Numbered from the stretch's first letter, positions 43,165 to 51,960 are shown. The stretch is DNA of 64,000 nucleotides from Devosia sp. ZB163 (GCF_028613635.1 NZ_JAQRMY010000003.1:322787-386786); one strand, 5' to 3'. The notes: generated by a model not told the origin, from the sequence alone. Numbers and translations: made by a program.

Positions 43165-43514
43165 TCCGAAGGTCCCCTGCTCTCTCGCCGTTGCTGCCGC
43201 CTCGCCGATCATCGACGACCACACCAAGGCCGGCGAGGGCCGAGGGCCACTCGAAGCTGAAGGCAAGACCGCACCAGAGCCGGCGCTGAGCCCCAAGCAC
43301 CAGAAACAGCTGGATGAACTCAACGCCGCCGACCGACAAGTTCGATACGCTTTATCTCGATATCCAGGCTCAGGCACACATGGAAGCGATCGCGCTCTTC
43401 CGCACCTTCGCCGGCTCAGGCGACGACCAGACGCTGGTCGGAATCGCCAAGGAAGCGCTGCCGACGCTGGAGACGCACATGGCACACGTAAAGAAGCTCA
43501 TCGGATCGGACTGA
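43165..43514 (+). pseudogene. DUF4142-family protein, frameshifted remnant
   Basis: Pieces of a DUF4142 (helical, often periplasmic) protein occur in two frames. The first carries SPIIDDHTKAGE and then LSPKHQKQLDELNAAD; the second, from about 43330, carries KFDTLYLDIQAQAHMEAIAL and ends TLPTLE-like ALPTLETHMAHVKKLIG before a TGA at 43512-43514. At least one frameshift lies near 43320, and the piece between TKAGE and PKHQ looks scrambled too. The N-terminal signal part is missing. It ends tail to tail with a broken ferritin-like gene. Confidence 0.7.
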
Positions 43515-43529
43515 CCAATAGGAAGGGGC

Positions 43530-43749
43530 GAGTAAGTATCCGCCCATTCGAAGTTGAGGACATCGACCACATGCTTGGGCAACCCGCCGGCTGCGAATGC
43601 CTGCTGCGCCGATACGGCGAGGACGAGGGGAGCACTGGCGACGAGGGCTGCCGGTGCGGCCAGCGCGAGAACAGGTGGCGGCGGCTGGCGTCGATGCGCT
43701 CGCCAACGTCCTGGTCAATATCGTCGAAGATGAAGGTTTCATTGCTCAT
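43530..43749 (-). pseudogene. Ferritin-like domain protein, N-terminal frameshifted remnant
   Basis: Reads MSNETFIFDDIDQDVGERID and ASRRHLFS from ATG 43749. After a single-base shift near 43670 it continues LAAPAALVASAPLVLAVSAQ and QAFAAGGLPKHVVDVLNFEW, a signal-like hydrophobic stretch and the beginning of a second ferritin-like domain. The downstream part is lost where the DUF4142 remnant ends. It starts just inside the stop region of the intact ferritin-like gene upstream, so the two were once a pair in one operon. Confidence 0.7.
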
Positions 43750-44408
43750 GATCGATCTCCCCAAGCGAGCGAGTTGGCGGTAGCAGCCGTGACGATGAAC
43801 GGCGCCGCCTTCGGCAGCACATCCGATGGCAGCAGCGCTGCGTCGAGACCCTTGGAGTCGACCTTCTTGCCGCCGGCCGCATTGCTGCCGAAGCCGGACA
43901 GCAGGAGAGCGATGGTTGCGGCGTGGCGTGCCTCGACCGAGACGATCGAGCCCGCAGCGGCGAGGCAGTCGACGTTCTTGATCAGCTGGCCAGCACCGTC
44001 ATATGCGGCGACGCCCAGGTTCTCGAACACGTCGGCGGTGCCCAGCACGCTCTTGCGGCTGGAGAAGTCCACGGCCGAGAAGTCGACCTTGAGCGCGGGG
44101 ATGGCTTTGCGACCAAGGGCTCCCTTGAGGAACTTGGCGTGCGCCACCTCATGGTCACGGATGACCTTGAGGTTCGACAGCTCGGTGCTGGTTGCACCCT
44201 CGTAGGGTGTCTTGACCACCTGCGTGTAGAAGGCAGCCTCGAGCTGTTCGAGCGCGTAGGCGTAGTTCAGGACGCCCACGTCGCCCTCGCCAAGGTCGGC
44301 AGCCAAAGCGGCTGAGATGCCGAAATTAGGAAGGACGGCGCCGGCAATGGCGATGCCTGCTGCGGCACCGGACCATTTGAGGATGTGACGGCGGGATAGT
44401 CTTGGCAT
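43746..44408 (-). CDS. Tat-exported ferritin-like domain protein
   Basis: 220 residues. It begins MPRLSRRHILKWSGAAAGIA, a twin-arginine signal with a hydrophobic stretch to AALAAD. The exported part is a ferritin-like (PF13668 type) four-helix bundle: LNYAYALEQLEAAFYTQVV with Glu and Tyr ligands-to-be, VIRDHEVAHAKFLKGALG with the Glu-X-X-His pair, and SVEARHAATIALLLSG with the second Glu-X-X-His. All expected metal ligands are seen, so it could bind iron or manganese. The function of the family is unsettled (envelope stress or desiccation contexts are common). It seems complete but has lost its partner gene downstream. Confidence 0.85.
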   Translation of the reverse strand: MPRLSRRHILKWSGAAAGIAIAGAVLPNFGISAALAADLGEGDVGVLNYAYALEQLEAAFYTQVVKTPYEGATSTELSNLKVIRDHEVAHAKFLKGALGRKAIPALKVDFSAVDFSSRKSVLGTADVFENLGVAAYDGAGQLIKNVDCLAAAGSIVSVEARHAATIALLLSGFGSNAAGGKKVDSKGLDAALLPSDVLPKAAPFIVTAATANSLAWGDRS

Positions 44409-44586
44409 GTTGATCTCCCGATCCTAGTTGCGCGTGGAGCAACCGGATCGGCGGAATCTAGAGTTTCCGGCAAACCCCGATCAAATCTGCCCCTTGGCGA
44501 GAAACTATTGCAGCGAAGTGTAGTTCGCGCGTGCGGCTCTGGGCGCCAGTTCGGTATACGCAGGATTTTAAGGGCTTCTGGCTATG

Positions 44587-44603
44587 GTACTACCACCTAG
44601 TAC
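44587..44603. promoter_or_regulatory. 17-base inverted repeat before the HD-GYP gene
   Basis: GTACTA-CCACC-TAGTAC is a perfect 6-base inverted repeat with a 5-base centre, lying between an early ATG (44584) and the better-supported ATG at 44614. It resembles a regulator site (two-component NarL-type sites have such TAC/GTA arms) or a small leader hairpin. Its position supports translation starting at 44614. Confidence 0.4.
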
Positions 44604-44613
44604 GAGGTCGGCG

Positions 44614-45993
44614 ATGACAGCGAACGGTGCGGTACACTTGTCCGAGGTTGTGGGCGCACTCAGCTATGCCCTCGACATTACCGAGGGCCAACCGGTCGGA
44701 CACAGCATTCGTAGCTGTTGGCTTGGCATGCATGTCGCGCGACATATTGGTCTTTCTGAAACCGCGCAATCCGACCTCTATTACACTCTGCTCCTCAAGG
44801 ACATCGGCTGCAGCTCGAACGCTGCGCGCATTTGCCGGCTCTATCTGGCCGATGATCTGAACTTCAAGCAGGCCTACAAATTCGTCGACAGCCGGTTGCC
44901 CGACGTTCTCCGTTTTCTCATCGCCAATACGGCGAGAGGCTCGGGCATGGTCGAGCGCTTGCAAACCCTGGTGCACATCGCGCGAAACGGCGGTGAAATC
45001 GCCCGGGAGCTGATCGAGACGCGTTGTCAGCGCGGAGCGGACATTGCCCGGACGATGCGCTTTGGCGAGGATGTCGCGCAGGGCATCCTCGATCTCGATG
45101 AGCATTGGGACGGATCAGGGCATCCGCTCGGCCGGACGGGCGAAGAGATTTCGCTCTTTTCTCGCATCGCGCTTCTTGCCCAGGTTGCCGATGTGTTTTT
45201 CATGCGCGGAGGACCTGATGCGGCCTTGGCCGAGGTAGAGTCCCGCAGCGGCAGATGGTTTGATCCAAGCATCGTCGATGCCTTCAAGGCCGTCGCCAAC
45301 AATCCGCACATCTGGAACACGATGCGGTCCGACGACCTTCCCGCTCATGTCGTCGCGATGGAGCCGGTCACCCTCGTGCGTGAAGTCGACGAGGACTATC
45401 TCGACGATATCGCGGCAGGCTTCGCACAGGTGGTCGACGCCAAGAGCCCCTTCACTGCAGGCCACAGCGACCGCGTGGCGCTGTTCGCCGACCTCATCGC
45501 CGGAGAGCTAGGATATAGCGCCACCCGGCGTCGATGGTTGCGCCGCGCTGCGCTGCTCCACGACATTGGCAAACTCGGCGTTCCGAACTCGATCCTCGAC
45601 AAGAATGGCAAGCCTGATCCCGAGGAGTGGGCGAGTATTCGCCGACATCCGGAACTTGGCCGCACTATTCTCGCCAAGATTGCTGCGCTCGAGGACACGG
45701 CCACCATTGCCGGCAGCCACCATGAGCGGCTTGACGGCGGAGGGTACCCTCGAGGCATCGGCGCGAACGAAATAGATCTCGACACTCGTATCGTCACAGT
45801 CGCCGATATCTTCGACGCTCTGACGGCCGATCGCCCATACCGCAAGGCGATGCCGCCGTTGCAGGCCTTCTCCGTGATGCAGGCCGATATCGGCACTGCA
45901 ATCGACGAAGCCTGCTTTGCAGCCCTCCAGCGTGGCTTCGTTCGGATGAAGGACGTCACCAACGATGGTGAGAACCTTCGGCAAGCTTCTTAG
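44614..45993 (+). CDS. HD-GYP domain protein, probable cyclic-di-GMP phosphodiesterase
   Basis: 459 residues from ATG 44614, which follows GAGG by 6 bases; ATG 44584 would add 10 residues and has no ribosome site. The first half is a divergent HD domain (GHSIRSCWLGMHVARHIGL, LLLKDIGCSSNAA, GILDLDEHWDGSGHPLG). The second half is a full HD-GYP: AGHSDRVALFADLI, LRRAALLHDIGKLGVPNSIL, RRHPELGRTILAKI, GSHHERLDGGGYPRG, DIFDALTADRPYRKAMP. Catalytic HD and GYP residues are present, so it should hydrolyse c-di-GMP. No membrane or receiver domain is seen; the N-terminal HD may be a sensor or dimerisation part. Confidence 0.88.
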   Translation: MTANGAVHLSEVVGALSYALDITEGQPVGHSIRSCWLGMHVARHIGLSETAQSDLYYTLLLKDIGCSSNAARICRLYLADDLNFKQAYKFVDSRLPDVLRFLIANTARGSGMVERLQTLVHIARNGGEIARELIETRCQRGADIARTMRFGEDVAQGILDLDEHWDGSGHPLGRTGEEISLFSRIALLAQVADVFFMRGGPDAALAEVESRSGRWFDPSIVDAFKAVANNPHIWNTMRSDDLPAHVVAMEPVTLVREVDEDYLDDIAAGFAQVVDAKSPFTAGHSDRVALFADLIAGELGYSATRRRWLRRAALLHDIGKLGVPNSILDKNGKPDPEEWASIRRHPELGRTILAKIAALEDTATIAGSHHERLDGGGYPRGIGANEIDLDTRIVTVADIFDALTADRPYRKAMPPLQAFSVMQADIGTAIDEACFAALQRGFVRMKDVTNDGENLRQAS

Positions 45994-46096
45994 CGACCGC
46001 TCTTGGCCATAGCGGTCGCTGTTGCTCGCTGCTCAAATAGCGGACATTCTTGCACCGAAGGCGGCGCCAGGATGTCAGGTGAAGCGGACCTGAGGC

Positions 46097-46438
46097 TTGA
46101 ACCAGCAGCTTTTGGCAGACCAGCAGGGAGCTGAAGGCGTGCTCCGGGACGATGAGCGCCGACAAGAGTTTTTGTTCAGACTCACCGCCGTGATGGGAAA
46201 ACTACCGAAAGCGCTCCTCGCGAAGGTCGAGGCGTTCATTGAACTAGCGCGAAACCACCTCAACCCAAGGCAGTTGAATGACCCAGATCTCGAAAAGCTT
46301 GCGATCGGGCTGAAGGCCAGGCCCCTTTCAAAGGGGTGGGTGACGCCTGAGGATTTCGTCGAGAAGATACTGATCTACGCCGATGATGCAGAAGGCTGTC
46401 AAGTATCATTTCCAACATCAACAACGCCACCAGCCTGA
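46097..46438 (+). CDS. Hypothetical protein, unrecognised
   Basis: An open frame of 113 residues with a protein-like helical middle (LTAVMGKLPKALLAKVEAFI, then LNPRQLNDPDLEKLAIGLKA and KGWVTPEDFVEKILIYADDA). I recognise no family. The TTG/ATG-type start has no convincing ribosome site, and its end runs into an Ala/Thr/Pro tail that looks like out-of-frame debris. It may be a truncated gene. The surrounding sequence, 45994-47365, is otherwise remnants. Confidence 0.35.
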   Translation: MNQQLLADQQGAEGVLRDDERRQEFLFRLTAVMGKLPKALLAKVEAFIELARNHLNPRQLNDPDLEKLAIGLKARPLSKGWVTPEDFVEKILIYADDAEGCQVSFPTSTTPPA

Positions 46439-46568
46439 GCGATCTGCTTCAGCGTCACGACATCAAGTTTGACGGACTGACCGACCGCTAGATCTATAGC
46501 TGTCGGCCTCAGAGCCCTATCGCCTTCGCCAGAGTGTGTTCGATCACTAGATCCGACCGGCCGCCCCT

Positions 46569-46874
46569 CTACCGCAGCCCCTGGGCGCAGATGATCTTGG
46601 TGCCTTCGTGAGAGTGCTTCCAGTCGCGCGAGGCTGTGACCGCGATCAAGGTGTTGGTCTTGCCGCAGACACTGTCTTTGAACTGGCCGCCCCGATCGAC
46701 GATCATGCTCGCGACAGCCTTCCGTGGGCCGATCTGGAACTTGCCCGTGAGGACAAACATGCGGCCGTCGAGGACGACCTTGGAGTGGTCCTAGACCGCG
46801 CCGTCGACGATAGGCGCCGCGTAACCCTCCGCGCATCGCGTGACGATGGCGTCCACCTCGGGGCGCAACTGGTC
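46569..46874 (-). pseudogene. BRCT-domain protein remnant with in-frame stop
   Basis: The frame reads DQLRPEVDAIVTRCAEGYAA, an in-frame TAG, then the BRCT-like stretch MFVLTGKFQIGPRKAVASMI, VDRGGQFKDSVCGKTNTLIA and SRDWKHSHEGTKIICAQGLR before the stop. The pattern TGKF...GG...KTN.L...SRDW...G.KI..A matches BRCT domains of small bacterial BRCT proteins and DNA ligase. The stop codon and missing N-terminus argue it is dead. The 46439-46568 stretch beyond it holds nothing recognisable. Confidence 0.6.
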
Positions 46875-46980
46875 AGGACTGTCTTCGATCCGGATTGAGG
46901 ACCTGCGCGATCAGCGCTTCACCGTAGGAAGGGCGTGGGCACCGCACGACCGGTGTTGGCAGCTCCACTCACAGTCCGGG

Positions 46981-47208
46981 TCACGGACCGCTAGGTTCGT
47001 GACTCAGCTGGCGCAGGGCACGGCTGACCAAGTGCGCGCCTGGGGACGCCTCCATGCCGACGCCACGGCGACAGCTTCTTGAACGTCTCGATCAGAGTGA
47101 GCCGCCCAATCTTGCGTCGGAACGCAATCTTGCCGTCAGTGCCAAAGCCCACAAGGTGCAAGACCTCCTTGCCAATGTCGATGCGAGGGGAGCGGTGGTT
47201 GTGTCCAT
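46981..47208 (-). mobile_element. IS110-family transposase, N-terminal frameshifted fragment
   Basis: From an ATG at 47208, three frames in turn carry pieces of an IS110 (DEDD) transposase: first a short start, then RIDIGKEVLHLVGFGTDGKI and FRRKIGRLTLIETFKKL, then VGMEASPGAHLVSRALRQLS and HEP before a TGA at 46981-46983. The DIGKE Asp of the active site is present, but the rest of the enzyme is gone. No terminal structures were identified. A further piece, ALIAQVLNPDRRQS near 46900, may also be transposase-derived. Evidence of past IS activity beside the acquired block. Confidence 0.65.
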
Positions 47209-47365
47209 GGCCTGTTTCTCCCACAGAAGCGGAGCAGTCTAGAACCGCGCCGCGGGGGAACAGCCGGTTCATCCCATCAACGGACCGCCTGCCCATCCGG
47301 CGAACATCTCGACGCGCGGCACGAAAGGCGCCGAGGAACGTTCACGGAGTACAAGGAGTGTCCCG

Positions 47366-49924
47366 ATGCCGGACAACGCCGAAGAACGTCTCCCCGCCAG
47401 CAGCCTGCACGATACCGACGCAGTCGCCGAGGACGGTTTTGTACATGTACGTGGCGCTCGCGAGCACAACTTGAGAAATGTCGATGTCGATGTTCCGAGG
47501 AACGCCCTGGTGGTGTTCACCGGTGTGTCCGGATCGGGCAAATCATCGCTCGCGTTCAGCACGCTGTATGCCGAAGCACAGCGGCGATATCTCGAGTCTG
47601 TCTCACCTTATGCCCGTCGCCTTTTCCATCAGCTCGGTGTTCCCGATGTCGACCAGATTGGGGGGCTTCCCCCCGCGGTGGCGCTGCAGCAGCAGCGCGG
47701 GTCGCCCACTGCTCGGTCTTCGGTCGGAAGTGTCACCACACTCTCCAACCTCCTTCGGATGCTATACTCCCGCGCCGGGAAATATCCGCCGGAGCAGCCG
47801 CACCTCGATGCCGAGTACTTCTCGCCGAACACTCCAGAGGGTGCCTGCCCGAAGTGCCACGGGCTCGGCCGCATCCATGAGGTTACTGAGGCGTCGATGG
47901 TGCCTGATCCGTCGCTGACCATCCGCGAACGCGCGGTGGCAGCATGGCCCAGCGCGTGGGGTGGGCAGAACCTGCGCGACATCCTCATCACGCTCGGCAT
48001 CGACGTCGACACTCCCTGGCGCGAGCTGCCCAGGAAGACGCGTGACTGGATTCTGTTCACCGACGAGCAGCCCGAGGTTCCCGTCTATCCCGGCTACACG
48101 ACCGCTGAAGTCAAGCGGGCCATCCGCGGCAAGGTGCAACCGGCGTATATGGGCACATTTTCGAGCGCTCGCCGGCATGTGACGCACAGCTACGCCACCA
48201 CGATGAGCGCGATGATGAAGCGACGCGCTGCGCGGTACATGGTGAGCCGCCCCTGCACGCTTTGCGGCGGGCAGCGCCTCAGGCGCGAGTCGCTGTCGGT
48301 CACCTTCGCGGGATTGAACATAGCCGAACTCGGCGACCTGCCGATGAGCCGGCTGGCGTCGATGTTCGCTTCCTACGCCAAGGGCGAGAAGCTACGGAGC
48401 CTGCGTGAGAAGTTTCCCGAGAAGGCGGTTGTCGTCGAACGCATCGCTTCCGACCTGTGCCGGCGGCTCGCCGTCCTTCTGGATCTTGGCCTCGGCTACC
48501 TCACCGTTGAGCGCTCGACGCCGACATTGTCCGTCGGTGAACTGCAGCGACTGCGGCTGGCAACGCAGGTCGTCTCGAACCTGTTCGGCGTGGTCTACGT
48601 GATGGACGAGCCTTCGGCTGGACTCCATCCGGCCGATACTGAGGCGCTGCTCCGTGCCCTCCGCCGATTGAAGGACGTCGGAAACTCGCTGTTCGTGGTC
48701 GAGCATGAACTCGACATCATCAAGCAGGCCGACTGGGTCGTCGATGTAGGTCCTGGCGCGGGGGAGATGGGTGGTCGGATAGTCTATAGCGGCCCGTTGG
48801 CTGGACTGACAGCAGTCGAGACATCGGAGACCGGTCGTCACCTTGCTCGAAACCATACTGAATCGAAACGGGCGCTGCGGGAACCGAAGGGCTGGTTGAA
48901 GCTGGAGGGGGTGACACGGAACAACCTGCGCGATCTGCATTGCGAATTTCCTCTAGGGGTCCTGACGACGGTGACGGGGATCTCCGGCTCCGGCAAATCG
49001 AGCCTGGTGGCACAGGCCTTGGTCGACCTTGTCAGTGATGCATTGGGAAAGGTGCCGCGGATCGAGGTCTCGACCGACACGGACACCCCAGAGGAGGATA
49101 TCGTGCCCCCGACGGAGGGCAGGATCGTCGAGGGCATGGAGCAGATGCGCCGCCTTGTGGAAGTCGATCAGAAGGCGATCGGCCGCACTCCACGCTCGAA
49201 CCTGGCGACCTATACCGGCCTCTTCGATCACGTACGCTCGCTTTTTGCCAGCACGCCGCTGGCCAGGCGCAGGGGCTACGATGCCGGACGGTTTTCCTTC
49301 AATGTGGCCAAGGGGCGCTGCCCGCGTTGTGACGGAGAGGGCTTTGTGATGGTCGAACTTCTGTTCCTGCCCAGCGTCTACACCCCTTGTCCCGTCTGCC
49401 ACGGCTCGCGTTTCAACGAGAAGACCCTTGAGGTCGAATACCGGGGCAAGACCATCGCGCAGGTCCTCGAAATGACGGTGAACGCGGCCGCCGATTTCTT
49501 TGCGGAAACGGCGCCGATCAGCCGACCTCTACAGGTCCTCAAGGACGTAGGGCTGGGCTATCTGCGGCTCGGCCAGCCGGCGACCGAGCTTTCCGGCGGC
49601 GAGGCGCAACGGGTGAAACTGGCGACCGAGCTGCAGCGAGGCGGCAGGGGCGGCACGCTCTATATCCTCGATGAGCCGACCACCGGTCTCCACCCTAGCG
49701 ATGTCGAGCGCCTGCTGACGCACCTGAACGCTTTGGTCGACGCGGGCAACACGGTGATCACCGTCGACCACGACATGGGCGTCGCCGCCGCCAGCGACTG
49801 GGTCATCGACCTTGGGCCGGGCGCTGGGGACGAGGGGGGGCGAATAGTGGCCAGCGGAACTCCAGCCCAGGTGGCTGCGAGTGAGAAGAGCAGGACGGCC
49901 CGCTATCTGAGAAACTACCTTTAG
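47366..49924 (+). CDS. Short UvrA-like excinuclease ATPase (UvrA2 type)
   Basis: Tandem ABC ATPase of the UvrA family, 852 residues against about 940-960 for housekeeping UvrA. N-terminal half: Walker A GVSGSGKSSLAFSTLYAEAQRRYLESV, zinc-type CPKC and CTLCGG, then TLSVGELQRLRLATQ and Walker B VVYVMDEPSAGLHP. C-terminal half: GISGSGKSSLVAQ, zinc-type CPRCDGEGFVMVE with CPVCHGSRF, LSGGEAQRVKLATEL, and LYILDEPTTGLHPSD. The first signature is SVGE in place of SGGE. Missing length is consistent with the UvrB-binding region lost in UvrA2 proteins, which protect against DNA-damaging agents or antibiotics. ATG start after AAGGAGTG. Confidence 0.88.
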   Translation: MPDNAEERLPASSLHDTDAVAEDGFVHVRGAREHNLRNVDVDVPRNALVVFTGVSGSGKSSLAFSTLYAEAQRRYLESVSPYARRLFHQLGVPDVDQIGGLPPAVALQQQRGSPTARSSVGSVTTLSNLLRMLYSRAGKYPPEQPHLDAEYFSPNTPEGACPKCHGLGRIHEVTEASMVPDPSLTIRERAVAAWPSAWGGQNLRDILITLGIDVDTPWRELPRKTRDWILFTDEQPEVPVYPGYTTAEVKRAIRGKVQPAYMGTFSSARRHVTHSYATTMSAMMKRRAARYMVSRPCTLCGGQRLRRESLSVTFAGLNIAELGDLPMSRLASMFASYAKGEKLRSLREKFPEKAVVVERIASDLCRRLAVLLDLGLGYLTVERSTPTLSVGELQRLRLATQVVSNLFGVVYVMDEPSAGLHPADTEALLRALRRLKDVGNSLFVVEHELDIIKQADWVVDVGPGAGEMGGRIVYSGPLAGLTAVETSETGRHLARNHTESKRALREPKGWLKLEGVTRNNLRDLHCEFPLGVLTTVTGISGSGKSSLVAQALVDLVSDALGKVPRIEVSTDTDTPEEDIVPPTEGRIVEGMEQMRRLVEVDQKAIGRTPRSNLATYTGLFDHVRSLFASTPLARRRGYDAGRFSFNVAKGRCPRCDGEGFVMVELLFLPSVYTPCPVCHGSRFNEKTLEVEYRGKTIAQVLEMTVNAAADFFAETAPISRPLQVLKDVGLGYLRLGQPATELSGGEAQRVKLATELQRGGRGGTLYILDEPTTGLHPSDVERLLTHLNALVDAGNTVITVDHDMGVAAASDWVIDLGPGAGDEGGRIVASGTPAQVAASEKSRTARYLRNYL

Positions 49925-50039
49925 CGTTGGTGCCCTATCTTCGTATGCGGGCAAAGTTTCTGAGGAGAACCTGCGGCTGCGGCTGCTGGTTTTCGTCACC
50001 GAGACAGGACCGTTAGGCCCTGCCAAGGTCGCTTCGAGC

Positions 50040-50240
50040 CTAGGCGCCGCTCCTTATCCTGAATTCACAGCACAGTGCAAAATCGTCCCTGACGGTTACC
50101 CGCATGGACTTCGCAGGGCCGTCATCAGGCAGGATGTTGGAGGCGACCTCGGTCAAGACGGCGACGGCGTTGCGCGTCAAGGTCGGCCAGCTCCTGACCG
50201 ACATCGTCGATCACCACCAAATTGGCTTTGAGCGGCCAGG
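50040..50240 (-). pseudogene. DUF6894-like small protein, frameshifted
   Basis: Two minus-strand frames together give a DUF6894-like pattern: LVVIDDVGQELADLDAQRR in one frame, then after a shift near 50170 NAVAVLTEVASNILPDDGPA and KSMRVTVRDD in another, ending at TAG 50040-50042. These are small Rhizobiales proteins of about 80 residues with unknown role. The N-terminus (usually MPRYFF) is not visible. The rest of the 49925-50248 gap shows nothing. Confidence 0.5.
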
Positions 50241-50248
50241 CGCACTCT

Positions 50249-51610
50249 CTACTTTGCCGACTCGCCGTAAGCGATACGCCAGATGCTGCCATTGCCGTCC
50301 TCGCTGACGAATAGCGAGCCGTCCCGCCCGACGGCGACGCCGACCGGGCGGCCCCAGACATCGGTATCCGAAACCACCATTCCAGTCATGAAGTCCTCAT
50401 AGGCGCCGGTCGGCTTGCCAGCCTCATCGAACAAGAGGCGGACAACCTTGTAACCGGTGCGCTTGCCGCGGTTCCAGGAGCCATGCATCGTAACGAAGGC
50501 GCTGCCCTTATATTCGGCCGGGAACATTTCTCCCTCGTAAAAGGCGATCTGCAGTGGCGCCGAATGGGCCTGCATCAGCACGTCTGGTATCGTCACCTTG
50601 TCCTTGAGGTCGGGACGCTCGCCGGCGTGACGCGGGTCTTCGTGTCCGCCGATATAGTACCAGGGCCATCCATAGGTCGTGCCCTGCTGCATCGCGGTGG
50701 CATACTCGAATGGTACGTCGTCGCCCAGCCCGTCCCGCTCATTGACGACGCACCAGGGACTGCCCGTCGCTGGTTGGATGGCGATGCCCGAGCAGTTGCG
50801 GAGCCCGGTTGCATAGACCTGCTGGTTCTTGCCGTCCGGATCATAGGCAAGGACCATGGCCCGCCCTTCCTCCGTGTCCCAGGTCGCGCCGAGCGGCAGG
50901 TTCTTGTTGACCGCGTCGATGCCACCCATGAACGAGACGGGGAACATGTCGAGCGCGACATTTGATCCCGACCCCACCGTGAGCAGCAAGGTCTTGCCAT
51001 CGGGCGTAAAGGTGATGTCGCGGGTATAGTGGTGCGTCCACAGGATGCGTGGAACAATGACTTCAGGCTCGCCTTTCGCCCTGATGTCACCGCTCTGGTA
51101 AGGGTAGCGGATGACGCTGTCGCTATTGGCAATGTAGATCCACTTCGGGTCGGCGCCCGCCGGATAGAATGCTATGCCGTAAGGTTTGTTCAGGCCGTTG
51201 GCGAAGACTTCCGGCTGTGCCGTCTTGCCGTCTTCTCCCACGCGCAGCACCTTGACATCGTCCGACATGCTTTCGGCGATGAACAGGTCGCCATTGGGGG
51301 CAACGCGTATGGCTCGCGGTCCCTTGAGATTCAGCGCAATCGGTTCGACGGTGAAACCGTCTGGCACGAGCGGCCTGGCACCGTCCGGGATCGGAACGAT
51401 CGTGCCAAAATTCTGCGTTTCGCTCGCGGTGGGCTGGGGCATATCCTCAACCGTGAACTGGCGGCCGACGCCCGGCTTGTCCTGCTCCCAGCCGCCGAAG
51501 GCGTCGGGGCCGGTCAAAACCTGGCCGCTGTCCTGCGCCTTGGCATGCTCAAGCCCGACACCTGCCAGTAATGTCAATGTCAGCATGACAGTCCTTGCAA
51601 CGCCAAACAT
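50249..51610 (-). CDS. PQQ-dependent sugar dehydrogenase (sorbosone/glucose dehydrogenase-like)
   Basis: Exported beta-propeller oxidoreductase of 453 residues. Signal peptide VARTVMLTLTLLAGVGLEHA with AKA-QD cleavage. The propeller shows the GSDH/L-sorbosone dehydrogenase repeats: GFTVEPIALNLKGPRAIRVAPNGDLFIAES, NKPYGIAFYP, YTRDITFTPDGKTLLLTVGSGSN, YATGLRNCSGIAIQP, VNERDGLGDDVPFEY, YEGEMFPAEYKGSAFVTMHGSWNR, GRPVGVAVGRDGSLFVSEDGNG. It would oxidise an aldose or sorbosone in the periplasm with PQQ. ATG start after AAAGGAG. It stands alone with no redox partner gene nearby. Confidence 0.88.
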   Translation of the reverse strand: MFGVARTVMLTLTLLAGVGLEHAKAQDSGQVLTGPDAFGGWEQDKPGVGRQFTVEDMPQPTASETQNFGTIVPIPDGARPLVPDGFTVEPIALNLKGPRAIRVAPNGDLFIAESMSDDVKVLRVGEDGKTAQPEVFANGLNKPYGIAFYPAGADPKWIYIANSDSVIRYPYQSGDIRAKGEPEVIVPRILWTHHYTRDITFTPDGKTLLLTVGSGSNVALDMFPVSFMGGIDAVNKNLPLGATWDTEEGRAMVLAYDPDGKNQQVYATGLRNCSGIAIQPATGSPWCVVNERDGLGDDVPFEYATAMQQGTTYGWPWYYIGGHEDPRHAGERPDLKDKVTIPDVLMQAHSAPLQIAFYEGEMFPAEYKGSAFVTMHGSWNRGKRTGYKVVRLLFDEAGKPTGAYEDFMTGMVVSDTDVWGRPVGVAVGRDGSLFVSEDGNGSIWRIAYGESAK

Positions 51611-51721
51611 ATGAATGCTCCTTTCGCGCGGATCGTCTCCGACGCCGGGCAGACTGCAATGGCTGGCGGGTTGGTACCCTGACGGCTGTCAACACGTGAA
51701 AGGCGTCCCGGCCATCACCCC

Positions 51722-51960
51722 ACTGCCGCATTCACCCCGTCGACTATCGCGATATATGGCGAGTCCGAGGTGACGATCCGGGTCGTCAACGACACCGGTG
51801 AAACGTCTTTCGGGTCGTTGTCGATCAATTCGTTGCCGCCGCTACCAGATGGTCGGGAGTTCGTCAGCGGTCCACATATCCGCGACTGCGGGTCACTCGA
51901 CGAACTGCCGTCCGGTTCCTCCTGCGAGATGACGGCAACTGTCATAGGATATAGCCTAGG
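51722..51960 (+). pseudogene. Possible surface-repeat protein remnant
   Basis: The frame AFTPSTIAIYGESEVTIRVV ND followed by LPPLPDGREFVSGP and LPSGSSCEMTATV has the spacing of Ig-like repeats of bacterial surface proteins (F.P..I..G....tI.v.N ... LP ... C ... G.SC..t..v). No start, no second repeat and no anchor are visible. The following frame to 52211 (including LSTGFSGLDGSGALGSVATG) is unrecognised. Weak call. The remaining 51961-52533 holds no supported gene. Confidence 0.3.

Noticed and set aside
42984-43289. Open frame of 101 residues on the plus strand
   Set aside because: It crosses the fuconate dehydratase break and the DUF4142 remnant in a wrong frame; no family features.
46399-46836. 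Minus-strand open frame of 145 residues
   Set aside because: Arg/Gly-rich shadow of the BRCT-like frame; the BRCT pattern is in a different frame.
47300-47365. Possible LexA box before the UvrA-like gene (GGAACGTTC and GTTCACGG)
   Set aside because: The alphaproteobacterial form GTTC-N7-GTTC or GAAC-N7-GAAC is not present; the hits are single half-sites.
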